Positions 7,831-14,886 of a stretch of DNA of 18,464 bases are shown piece by piece; within the stretch, counting starts at the first letter, position 1, and the number at the start of each line of letters is the position of its first letter. The notes under the pieces were generated by a model that was given only the letters and a program-made list of their open reading frames with translations, was not told where the DNA came from and searched no databases. A program made the position numbers and the translations under genes. The DNA is taken from assembly GCF_000272405.2 (NCBI RefSeq), contig NZ_AJZM02000265.1:1-18464 (forward strand), read 5' to 3'. The stretch comes from Vibrio tasmaniensis 1F-187. Lineage in GTDB: Bacteria; Pseudomonadota; Gammaproteobacteria; Enterobacterales; Vibrionaceae.

Positions 7831-9314
7831 GTCTGAACAGAACGCATCTATGGTATTTGTTGGCTTTTGCACTGGTTCTAAGGCTTTTATCTTTGGCGAC
7901 TTATCCGTTAATGGACACCACTGAAGCGCGCTATGGAGAAATGGCTCGCTTGATGGTAGAAACTGGCAATTGGTTAACCCCTCAGTTTGATTACGGTATT
8001 CCTTTTTGGGGTAAGCCACCGTTGTTCACATGGATGAGTGCTGCTGGTATTGAGTTGTTCGGCTTGAGTGAGTTTGCTGTGCGTGCTCCGCATTGGTTAG
8101 CAGGTTTCGCGACGATTCTATTGGTCGCGTATCTGGCGAAGCGTACGGGACAAAGTGCCTTAGTGGCGGCTGTTGTATTGGCAACATGTGGGATTTTCTC
8201 TATCGCCGCGGGTGCTGTGATGACCGACATGGCGTTAACGTTAGCCATGACCATCGCGATGCTGGGCTTTTACTTATGTTGGCTCGGTGGAGAAGACTGT
8301 AAAGGCGAAGGAAGTGAGAGAACCAACAAAACCTGGGGTTACGTTGGATTTGTAGGCTTGGCGTTGGGCTTGCTTGCAAAAGGTCCTGTTGCGATTGTGA
8401 TCATGGGTATCGCAGTATTCCCTTGGTTGCTATTACAACATGGTATCTTTGGGGCTTTTAAAGTGTTGTGGCAACGCTTTCCACTGTTGTCTGGTTTAGG
8501 TGTCATGCTGGCGATTGCCTTGCCTTGGTACATTATGGCTGAAATGGCTACTCCGGGCTTTATTGATTATTTTATTGTTGGCGAACACTTTAAGCGTTTT
8601 GTTGTGAGTGGTTGGGAGGGCGATTTATACGGTTCTGCTCATGATGAAACCAGAGGCATGATCTGGGTGTTTTGGATTCAGGCCGCTGCGCCGTGGTCGA
8701 TTGTATTACCTATTTTAACTTTCGCTCGTCGCAAGAAAATTGCGGAAATTAACGCTGAGAATAGTGGGTTGTTTTCATTCCTTGTCTGTTGGTTGATTTC
8801 GCCACTGATTCTTTTCACTATGGCGGGCAATATTCTCCCTGCGTACGTACTGCCGGGGATTCCAGCCCTTGGGATGCTGGTTGCTATACTTGTGGTGGAA
8901 AAAGATAAGAAGTGGTTTTCGAGTGTGGCTTTGGTGCTACCTGTGCTGTTAATGATTGCGATGGTTTACCTGAACTTAGGGAAGGCGAACGAGAAAAGTG
9001 ACCGTATTATTTTTGAACAGATTACGGATTCTGCGCCAAGTTTTTATGTGGGTAAAAGACCATTCTCAGGGCAATTTTACAGTCATGGGCAAGCGAAAAA
9101 GCTTCTTGATATCGAGCAACTAAATGGCATCGATAAATTCTATTTGATCGGCCATAAAGCGGAAGTGGAAATTAAGATCAAAGAGAACGCATTAACGTGT
9201 ATTTTGGAACCGACGGTCAAGATTAAGCGTGCTCTGTTCAGCTGCCATCACCAGAGCAACACACCAAATTTTTCGTTGAATCATATTGAAAGTGAAAATG
9301 ATGTTCAGCGTTAA
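7827..9314 (+). CDS. ArnT/PMT-like membrane glycosyltransferase (GT39/GT83)
   Basis: This is a 495-residue polytopic protein with about eleven hydrophobic segments. It belongs to the dolichyl-phosphate-mannose mannosyltransferase / ArnT superfamily, which moves a sugar from a polyprenyl-phosphate carrier to an acceptor on the periplasmic face. The first periplasmic loop carries the signature D30-TTEARYGEMARLM, then TPQFDYGIPFWGKPPLFTW, matching ArnT in layout; the first Asp is the likely catalytic residue. The loop LLAKGPVA (about 175-185) is also typical. A roughly 100-residue C-terminal region follows the last helix. ArnT itself adds aminoarabinose to lipid A; the acceptor here may be lipid A, core or O-antigen, a teichoic-like polymer, or protein. 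AGAGGA precedes the ATG, which overlaps the upstream stop. Confidence 0.9.
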   Translation: MSLNRTHLWYLLAFALVLRLLSLATYPLMDTTEARYGEMARLMVETGNWLTPQFDYGIPFWGKPPLFTWMSAAGIELFGLSEFAVRAPHWLAGFATILLVAYLAKRTGQSALVAAVVLATCGIFSIAAGAVMTDMALTLAMTIAMLGFYLCWLGGEDCKGEGSERTNKTWGYVGFVGLALGLLAKGPVAIVIMGIAVFPWLLLQHGIFGAFKVLWQRFPLLSGLGVMLAIALPWYIMAEMATPGFIDYFIVGEHFKRFVVSGWEGDLYGSAHDETRGMIWVFWIQAAAPWSIVLPILTFARRKKIAEINAENSGLFSFLVCWLISPLILFTMAGNILPAYVLPGIPALGMLVAILVVEKDKKWFSSVALVLPVLLMIAMVYLNLGKANEKSDRIIFEQITDSAPSFYVGKRPFSGQFYSHGQAKKLLDIEQLNGIDKFYLIGHKAEVEIKIKENALTCILEPTVKIKRALFSCHHQSNTPNFSLNHIESENDVQR

Positions 9315-9765
9315 CTCAAGGCTACGAATGTTCAATGACAAGCTTCAATCACATAGCCAAAGACTACAGTCCCACCACAAGATGGTTCGATTTGCTGTGG
9401 TTGGTGTTGGTGGGTTTGTTGTTGATTGTTTGGTTTTTGCATTGCTGCATTATGTTGTTGGGCTGCCTTTAATGATGGCGCGAATTAGCTCCTTTATTGC
9501 TGCTGCAACGACGACATGGTTGGGTAATCGTATACTGACTTTTGAATATAAAGGGCGAGGTCATTGGTCTGAGAAGCTGATTCAGTGGCAAAAGTTCATG
9601 TTTACCGCATCAATATCAGCGGTACCTAATTTGCTGTGCTTTAAGCTGATGACGGAATTGCTTCCTACCTTTATCGGAGCTGTTTTTATCGCAATGGCAG
9701 TGGGGACTCTTGTCGGAATGGTCACCAATTACCTATTTAGCCAGTATTGGGTGTTTACGCGTTAG
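9298..9765 (+). CDS. GtrA-like flippase family protein
   Basis: This is a small membrane protein of the GtrA/DPMS family with four predicted helices (about residues 30-50, 55-72, 93-115 and 122-145). Typical motifs are MVRFAVVGVGGFVVDCLVF, the central TTWLGNRILTF and the C-terminal GTLVGMVTNYLFSQYWVF. GtrA proteins are thought to flip polyprenyl-phosphate-sugar across the inner membrane, which is the step missing between the two upstream transferases. I chose the ATG at 9298 (155 residues); a TTG at 9286 in the same frame is possible. Either way the gene overlaps the end of the ArnT-like gene by 17-29 bp, so the three are one operon. A bidirectional terminator follows. Confidence 0.9.
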   Translation: MMFSVNSRLRMFNDKLQSHSQRLQSHHKMVRFAVVGVGGFVVDCLVFALLHYVVGLPLMMARISSFIAAATTTWLGNRILTFEYKGRGHWSEKLIQWQKFMFTASISAVPNLLCFKLMTELLPTFIGAVFIAMAVGTLVGMVTNYLFSQYWVFTR

Positions 9766-9838
9766 ATAAGTAGGTAACCCCCCTTGGTATCTAAGTATTT
9801 ACGTGGCTAAGGAGCTAGCCATTGGCAACGGGCACAAA

Positions 9839-9872
9839 AAAGCGCAGCTAAAAAGCTGCGCTTTGTGTTTTT
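9839..9872. terminator. Bidirectional terminator between gtrA-like gene and ygiQ
   Basis: An 11-bp perfect stem (AAAGCGCAGCT with AGCTGCGCTTT) has the loop AAAA. On the plus strand it is followed by GTGTTTTT, and on the minus strand by TTT then GTGCC after an A-rich edge. It lies between two convergent genes, 74 bp after one stop and 29 bp after the other. Confidence 0.9.
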
Positions 9873-9900
9873 ACCATAGCGAAGTCAATGGGTTGCTGTC

Positions 9901-12300
9901 TTAACGTTGTGCTGCGCGTTGGCGATTCTTGCCGTTACTCACAGGTTTACCACCTTGACCATTACCCGCTTTGTTACGGTTTGACTTGCCATTCCCGCCG
10001 CCATTGCCTTGAGATTGCTGACTAGCAGGGGCTTTTTTGATGAAGCCAGTCGCTGGTTTATTACCATTACCGTTCTGCTTCCCGTTGCCCTGATTGCCGT
10101 TGCTTTGGCTACCTGTTGGCTTCTTACCACCCGGTTTAGGCTTATTGCCGCCAGGCTTAGAATGGCTACGTGGGCTTTCGCCACCAAGACCTGGTTGAGA
10201 CTTACTGTGCTTAGTCGCAAAGCGCTGTGAGCCGTGACGACCAGACTTACGACGCTGCGCCGGTGTCTGAGCTTCAAAATCTTCTTCTGGTACTAGACAG
10301 TTTGCTTTGTCACCAATTAGGTGCTTTTTACCCATGCTGATCAGCGCTTCACGGATGATCTTCCAGTTTTCAGGATCGTGGTAACGAAGCAGCGCTTTAT
10401 GCAGACGACGTTGACGATCACCTTTCGGTACAGGAACATCTTCACGCTTCTTATATTTCACGCGTTTCAGAGGGTTGGTCTCTGAGTAGTACATCGACGT
10501 TGCATTACACATTGGCGATGGATAGAAGTTCTGTACTTGGTCACACTCGTAGTTGTGCTTTTTCAGCCACATTGCAAGGTTAAGCATGTCTTCATCTTCT
10601 GTGCCCGGGTGAGCAGAGATGAAGTAAGGAATTAGGTACTGTTTCTTACCGGCTTCAGCGCTGTATTTCTCGAACATCTCTTTGAAACGATCGTACGTGC
10701 CCATGCCTGGCTTCATCATCAGATCCAGAGGGCCTTTTTCAGTATGCTCTGGAGCAATCTTCAAGTAGCCACCAACGTGGTGAGTCACAAGCTCACGTAC
10801 GTATTCTGGAGATTCAATCGCTAGGTCGTAACGTACTCCAGAAGCGATCATGATCTTCTTAACGCCCGGTACTTTTCTCGCAGAGCGGTACAGGTCAATG
10901 GTGTGTTGATGGTCTGTGTTTAGCTTTTCACAGATTTTCGGGAACACACATGATGGACGACGACAGTTAATTTCAGCTTTTGGATCTGAACAACCTAAAC
11001 GGTACATGTTCGCCGTTGGGCCGCCCAAATCAGAAATCGTACCGGTAAAGCCAGGTACTTTATCTTTAATGTCTTCGATTTCATCCAAGATCGATTCTTT
11101 CGAACGGTTCTGAATGATACGACCTTCGTGCTCTGTGATTGAACAGAAAGAACAACCACCAAAACAACCACGCATGATGTTAACCGAAGTTTTAATCATG
11201 TCGTATGCAGGGATCTTTGCTTTGCCATACATAGGGTGCGGAACACGCTTGTACGCAAGGCCAAACACGTAATCCATCTCTTCAGTTGCAAGAGGAATTG
11301 GCGCTTGGTTTACCCATAGTTCGCGGTCACCGTGACGTTGAATAAGAGCACGACCTGAATACGGGTTAGTCTCTAGGTGCAGAATACGGCTAGCGTGAGC
11401 GTAAAGAATACGGTCGTTATTGAGCTTTTCGAAACCAGGGATACGAACCGCGGTTGTTTTTGCATCGTGACGAGAAGGACGAATAGTAATTGGCTGCGCC
11501 TTTACTTCTTCTTTTTCATCTTTCTTGGTATCACATTGCGTTTCTACTTCGTACGGGTTAACCGGAACGTAGGCTTTGTTCGGTTTTTCGATACGAGAAG
11601 AATCAATAATTTTGTAACCTTCAGGCGCTGCAGGCAAGTTGATAGCAGTACCGCGGATATTGGTCAGCGTAGACATGTCTTCGCCATCGGCAATGCGGTG
11701 TGCCACTTCAACCAGTGCACGCTCAGCGTTACCAAAAAGAAGAATATCTGCTTTTGCGTCAAACAATACAGAGCGACGAACTTTATCTGACCAGTAGTCG
11801 TAGTGAGCCACACGGCGCAAACTTGCTTCGATACCACCAAGAACGATTGGCGTGCCTTTGTAGGCTTCGCGACAACGTTGGGAATAAACTAGAGTTGCAC
11901 GGTCAGGACGCTTGCCACCTTCGTTGTTTGGCGTATAAGCATCATCGTGACGTAATTTGCGATCAGAGGTGTAGCGGTTGATCATGGAGTCCATGTTACC
12001 CGCTGTAATGCCGAAGAATAGGTTAGGTTTACCTAGCTTCATGAAGGCGTCTTTATTGTCCCACTTTGGTTGCGCAATAATGCCCACGCGGAATCCTTGA
12101 GCTTCAAGCAAACGGCCAATGATAGCCATGCCAAAGCTCGGGTGATCGACATAAGCGTCACCAGTTACAATAATAATGTCACAGCTATCCCATCCAAGAG
12201 CATCCATCTCCTTTCTACTGGTAGGCAAAAAGGGTGCAGTTCCGTAGCACTCGGCCCAGTATTTTTTGTGTTCGTGAATAGGAGTGATATCGCTGTACAT
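9901..12300 (-). CDS. ygiQ: YgiQ family radical SAM protein
   Basis: This 799-residue protein is a member of the UPF0313/YgiQ family of radical-SAM enzymes; the reaction is not established. The N-terminal region (about 1-340) contains [17 protein letters not shown], like the fold of cobalamin-type radical SAM proteins. The [4Fe-4S]-SAM motif is CFGGCSFC (Cys379, 383, 386). A second conserved cysteine group, Cys437, 446, 451 and 457, may hold another cluster. E. coli YgiQ is about 739 residues, and the excess here is a C-terminal tail from about 684 rich in G, N, Q, K, S and P, repeating GNG, NGN and KPGG. The start follows AAAGG, and a good -10 (TATAAT) lies 30 bp further up. A strong terminator follows the gene. 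Confidence 0.95.
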   Translation of the reverse strand: MYSDITPIHEHKKYWAECYGTAPFLPTSRKEMDALGWDSCDIIIVTGDAYVDHPSFGMAIIGRLLEAQGFRVGIIAQPKWDNKDAFMKLGKPNLFFGITAGNMDSMINRYTSDRKLRHDDAYTPNNEGGKRPDRATLVYSQRCREAYKGTPIVLGGIEASLRRVAHYDYWSDKVRRSVLFDAKADILLFGNAERALVEVAHRIADGEDMSTLTNIRGTAINLPAAPEGYKIIDSSRIEKPNKAYVPVNPYEVETQCDTKKDEKEEVKAQPITIRPSRHDAKTTAVRIPGFEKLNNDRILYAHASRILHLETNPYSGRALIQRHGDRELWVNQAPIPLATEEMDYVFGLAYKRVPHPMYGKAKIPAYDMIKTSVNIMRGCFGGCSFCSITEHEGRIIQNRSKESILDEIEDIKDKVPGFTGTISDLGGPTANMYRLGCSDPKAEINCRRPSCVFPKICEKLNTDHQHTIDLYRSARKVPGVKKIMIASGVRYDLAIESPEYVRELVTHHVGGYLKIAPEHTEKGPLDLMMKPGMGTYDRFKEMFEKYSAEAGKKQYLIPYFISAHPGTEDEDMLNLAMWLKKHNYECDQVQNFYPSPMCNATSMYYSETNPLKRVKYKKREDVPVPKGDRQRRLHKALLRYHDPENWKIIREALISMGKKHLIGDKANCLVPEEDFEAQTPAQRRKSGRHGSQRFATKHSKSQPGLGGESPRSHSKPGGNKPKPGGKKPTGSQSNGNQGNGKQNGNGNKPATGFIKKAPASQQSQGNGGGNGKSNRNKAGNGQGGKPVSNGKNRQRAAQR

Positions 12301-12328
12301 ATTTCAACCTTTGATTTTTGAGGCGGGA

Positions 12329-12357
12329 ATTATAGCGGCATGAGCCTAGACTAGCCA
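12329..12357 (-). promoter_or_regulatory. Candidate ygiQ promoter
   Basis: A perfect TATAAT lies on the minus strand at plus-strand 12329-12334, about 29 bp before the ygiQ start. The hexamer 17 bases upstream is TGGCTA (3 of 6). The -10 is strong, the -35 poor. Confidence 0.5.
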
Positions 12358-12471
12358 GTAGAACATGCCCCTGTTAGTTTTGATGTCTTTCGTATTTTTA
12401 CGGTAAATGGCGACAGAAGAGCCATACATCAGCATAGTTGAAGCCTTGAATCTCGTCTCTAATTTATGATT

Positions 12472-12504
12472 TTGATTAGTGTTCGCACCAGTTTTTGATA
12501 TTAT
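12472..12504 (+). promoter_or_regulatory. Candidate promoter of the 7-TM protein gene
   Basis: TTGATT at 12472-12477 is followed by the AT-rich GATATTAT at 12497-12504. The spacing is 19-21 bases depending on which hexamer is the -10, so the match is weak. It lies 34 bp before the start codon. Confidence 0.2.
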
Positions 12505-12537
12505 TCGCGAAAATAAGTTTGAAGAAGTAGATCCACA

Positions 12538-13218
12538 ATGGTCGAAACGTTATTAGTACAATTTGCTCCGATGCTATTAGGAGCCCAACTGATCTTAACC
12601 CTCATCTTAGTGAAAGGGGATATTTGCCCGGGACAACGTGGCCGCATTCACAAGATGTTGCCTGCAATTGGCGTGCTTTGGCTTGCCGTTGCCTCATTAA
12701 GAATTGAAGCATTTCTTGTCGTGTTCGCGATCTTTTATTTCTATTCTCAAGTTCAAACCAAGAAGACTCGAGATTCTGGCCCTATTTGGGTGATGTATTT
12801 AGCTTGTGGTTTAGCACTGTCATACGTTGCTATACAAGCGACGGAGCAAGCAACCACAGTCGGTATTATTAGCACTTTATTACTCGTGGTTTTATTGGGG
12901 GCAGCGTTTGGTCATTTACTGCTGACGATTGCAAGAACACGCTTACAGGCTTTTCACCGTGTTCTGCCCGTTGTTGGTGTGCTGACGGGGATGTTGGTGG
13001 TTTTGGCGACGGTCATAAATGTTTACTCTCTGTCTGAAGCTCAATTAGAGCCAATGATTTCAACTCTGCTGTTTAGCTTTGCTTTGCTAATCTCTGCTAT
13101 CGTGGTGTGGTGTTGGCATTTATTGTTCGTTAAAACCCCTGAAAAGCTTCAGCTGACTATTTCATTGTTGATGTTATTGGCGGCGGCTGTTGGTTTAACG
13201 CCAGTTTGGGCGATGTAG
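12538..13218 (+). CDS. Unrecognised polytopic inner-membrane protein
   Basis: This is a 226-residue protein I cannot assign to a family. It is almost wholly hydrophobic, with about seven membrane segments (near residues 5-25, 41-70, 84-101, 107-130, 139-162, 172-196 and 204-224). The loops are short and basic on alternate sides (KGDICPGQRGRIHK, QTKKTRDSG, ARTRLQAFHR, VKTPEK), suggesting the odd loops face the cytoplasm. No transporter, enzyme or receptor motif is visible. The ribosome site is weak (GAAGAAGTAG). It stands alone, divergent from ygiQ, with a separate small gene 121 bp downstream. Frame, composition and normal codon use for the region support a real gene. Confidence 0.8.
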   Translation: MVETLLVQFAPMLLGAQLILTLILVKGDICPGQRGRIHKMLPAIGVLWLAVASLRIEAFLVVFAIFYFYSQVQTKKTRDSGPIWVMYLACGLALSYVAIQATEQATTVGIISTLLLVVLLGAAFGHLLLTIARTRLQAFHRVLPVVGVLTGMLVVLATVINVYSLSEAQLEPMISTLLFSFALLISAIVVWCWHLLFVKTPEKLQLTISLLMLLAAAVGLTPVWAM

Positions 13219-13339
13219 GCGGTTACTGATCTCACAAGCCTTTCGGTGTTGAATCGAAAAAGTGTGATCTGTTTTTTAGCGGGGTGTTGGTAAGCGTTCT
13301 AAACTTAAATCTAGTCGGTGTGTTCGTTAGGAGTACGGG

Positions 13340-13540
13340 ATGGATTTAAGCAACGTCAAAGGTTTCGATAGCATTATTTTGCTGGGAATCGTGAATGAAA
13401 AACTTCGCTTAGAATGCGATAGCTTTGAAGAGCTGATCAGTATGTATGAAATGGATATAGAAAGTGTCGTGGGCAAGCTTGATATGTTGGGCTATCAATA
13501 CGACCCACTGACTAATCAATTCAAGTCTTACTCAAGATAA
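13340..13540 (+). CDS. DUF4250 domain-containing small protein
   Basis: This is a 66-residue protein, the usual size of the DUF4250 family. The pattern agrees with the family as I remember it: an N-terminal helix with FDSIILLGIVNEKLRLECDS, then EELISMYEMDIESVVGKLDMLGYQYDP and a polar tail. The function is unknown. The layout, helix-turn plus a stretch like a small recognition helix, resembles a compact DNA-binding or adaptor domain, but that is only a guess. The ATG has the strong ribosome site TTAGGAG at about the right distance. It is soluble with no signal peptide. A bidirectional terminator follows. Confidence 0.85.
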   Translation: MDLSNVKGFDSIILLGIVNEKLRLECDSFEELISMYEMDIESVVGKLDMLGYQYDPLTNQFKSYSR

Positions 13541-13604
13541 GCTCACAATGAGAGTTTCTTCTATCGTGGATTAACACTCATTACCTGTTGTCGGTATTGG
13601 CAAT

Positions 13605-13636
13605 AAAAAAGTCACAGATAATCTGTGACTTTTTTT
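13605..13636. terminator. Bidirectional terminator between the DUF4250 gene and metR
   Basis: An 8-bp stem GTCACAGA / TCTGTGAC with the loop TAA is extended by six A-T pairs. It has seven T on the plus side and six A before it, which read as T on the minus strand. It lies about 65 bp after the DUF4250 stop and 60 bp after the metR stop, so it can end both. Confidence 0.92.
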
Positions 13637-13696
13637 GTTTCTGGCGCATATCTATCAGGTTCAACGCAGGCATAAACTAACCCAACAACGAGTCTC

Positions 13697-14608
13697 TTAA
13701 ACGACCTCAATGCCATCTAGGTGACTCTTACTTTGCTGTCTTGCCGTGCTAAAGAAAGCTTGTAGGTAACGTTTGTCTTTTTCTGAGTTTCTTACCGCTG
13801 CGAACAACCTTCTTGAAAGCCCGTTACCCAATGGTTTACTGGCGATTAACCCTTGTCTCGAAAATTCACTGATTGCCCAATTTGGCAACGCAGCAACCCC
13901 TAAGCCTGCCGATACCATTTGCACTAACATCAATGTGTTGTCTGCTTGTTTCCATTTCTTTGGTTCAACGCCTGCTGGTTGCAAAAAGTGTTTCACTACA
14001 TCGAGACGCTGTTTTTGAACCGGATAAGAGAGCATGGTTATATCGCTAAGATCTTGCGGTTCTATGCTCTGTTTTTCTGCCAAAGGTGAGTTGATTGCAG
14101 TGATCAAACGCATCTCAAAATCAAAGAGAGGTTCGTAGTGAACCTCAGAGCGAGGCTGAATGTCTGATGTGATCACCAAGTCGAGTTCGCCTGCCATTAG
14201 TGCGGGTAGGGGTTCAAAGCCAAACCCTGACGAGAAATCAAGGGTTACACTTGGCCAAGCAACTTGGTACTCCTTCAAAGCGGGCATTAACCATTGGAAG
14301 CATGAGTGACACTCGATCGCCATGTGCAATCGACCATTCACATCTTCTTTTAGGCTTGCGAGTTCGTTTTCAGCTTTGGCGATTTGTGGCTGTATCTCAT
14401 CAGCCAGTTTTAACAAGATTTCGCCTTCCGAGGTAAATTTAACCGGCCTTGTTTTACGCAAAAAAAGCTGACCGCCAATTCGAGCCTCAAGGTCTTTCAA
14501 CTGGTGAGAAAGTGCCGACTGAGTCAGATGAAGAGAAGTTGCAGTCGCGGTTAGCGAGCCGCTGTCTCTCAAGGTGGTCAATGTTCGAAGGTGTTTAAGC
14601 TCTATCAT
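13697..14608 (-). CDS. metR: MetR, LysR-type activator of methionine genes
   Basis: MetR activates metE (and metH, glyA) and uses homocysteine as co-effector. The 303-residue protein has the N-terminal winged helix (MIELKHLRTLTTLRDSGSLTATATSLHLTQSALSHQLKDLE) and the ligand-binding domain typical of MetR, with LHMAIECHSCFQWLMPAL and FGFEPLPALMAGELDLVITSD. It is divergent from metE, the classic arrangement. The start has AGGA a few bases upstream. The minus-strand promoter is probably TTTACA (plus-strand 14679-14684) and TAGGGT 17 bases downstream. The -35 overlaps tandem MetJ-like boxes, so methionine would repress this gene. Confidence 0.95.
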   Translation of the reverse strand: MIELKHLRTLTTLRDSGSLTATATSLHLTQSALSHQLKDLEARIGGQLFLRKTRPVKFTSEGEILLKLADEIQPQIAKAENELASLKEDVNGRLHMAIECHSCFQWLMPALKEYQVAWPSVTLDFSSGFGFEPLPALMAGELDLVITSDIQPRSEVHYEPLFDFEMRLITAINSPLAEKQSIEPQDLSDITMLSYPVQKQRLDVVKHFLQPAGVEPKKWKQADNTLMLVQMVSAGLGVAALPNWAISEFSRQGLIASKPLGNGLSRRLFAAVRNSEKDKRYLQAFFSTARQQSKSHLDGIEVV

Positions 14609-14655
14609 GAGTATTCCTCATATTCCCTAAGCTAATTCAATATTTCTTAATAATC

Positions 14656-14684
14656 ACCCTACGGTGTTTTCTTTCATTTGTAAA
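14656..14684 (-). promoter_or_regulatory. Candidate metR promoter
   Basis: On the minus strand TTTACA (5 of 6 to TTGACA, plus-strand 14679-14684) is followed 17 bases later by TAGGGT (3 of 6, 14656-14661). It lies about 50 bp before the metR start, and its -35 overlaps the MetJ-like boxes. Confidence 0.4.
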
Positions 14685-14705
14685 CGTCTGGATGTCCAGA
14701 TGGAT
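14682..14705. promoter_or_regulatory. Tandem MetJ operator (met boxes) at the metR promoter
   Basis: There are three consecutive 8-mers in register, AAACGTCT, GGATGTCC and AGATGGAT, scoring 7, 5 and 5 of 8 to the met-box consensus AGACGTCT. TCTGGA-TG-TCCAGA inside it (14687-14700) is a perfect palindrome. MetJ with S-adenosylmethionine binds two or more such boxes. The site covers the -35 of metR. Confidence 0.6.
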
Positions 14706-14735
14706 TTAATAAATTAGCGGTTAGATTATTAAAGA

Positions 14736-14748
14736 TGAAAATTATTAA
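14736..14748. promoter_or_regulatory. Candidate MetR binding site upstream of metE
   Basis: TGAA-AATTA-TTAA matches the MetR dyad TGAANNNNNTTCA at 7 of 8 fixed positions. A second TGAA half-site begins at 14758, exactly 22 bp (two helical turns) further on, with a TTCA at 14775-14778. Both lie upstream of or next to the presumed metE -35. Confidence 0.4.
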
Positions 14749-14771
14749 TAAACAAGATGAATATTTGGACC

Positions 14772-14818
14772 TTGTTCATCGTTCAGATTAGGGAGATAGT
14801 TTAGCCATCCAGACGCCT
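14772..14818 (+). promoter_or_regulatory. Candidate metE promoter with MetJ operator over the start
   Basis: TTGTTC (14772-14777) and GATAGT (14795-14800, 4 of 6) are separated by 17 bases, a weak promoter as expected for an activated gene. Two met boxes in register, AGCCATCC (5 of 8) and AGACGCCT (7 of 8), span 14803-14818, over the likely transcription start. A second MetJ site here would give methionine control of metE separate from that of metR. Confidence 0.45.
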
Positions 14819-14886
14819 TTGTTAAAAATGCAATCATTACAGGCAGTCTGACCGGAAATTAAAATTATCGAATAAGGAACACACAC

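Noticed and set aside
8339..8533. Antisense frames within the ArnT-like gene
   Set aside because: Shadow frames opposite a strongly supported membrane protein gene.
9939..10277. Overlapping reading frames inside the ygiQ tail, both strands
   Set aside because: The low-complexity GC-rich repeats suppress stops in other frames; no ribosome site or family match.
11377..11981. Plus-strand frames opposite ygiQ
   Set aside because: They lie entirely within the well-supported radical SAM gene and show no protein-like features.
14819..14886. Riboswitch in the metE leader (SAM or cobalamin)
   Set aside because: No conserved riboswitch box is visible and the leader is short; operator-based control explains the region.
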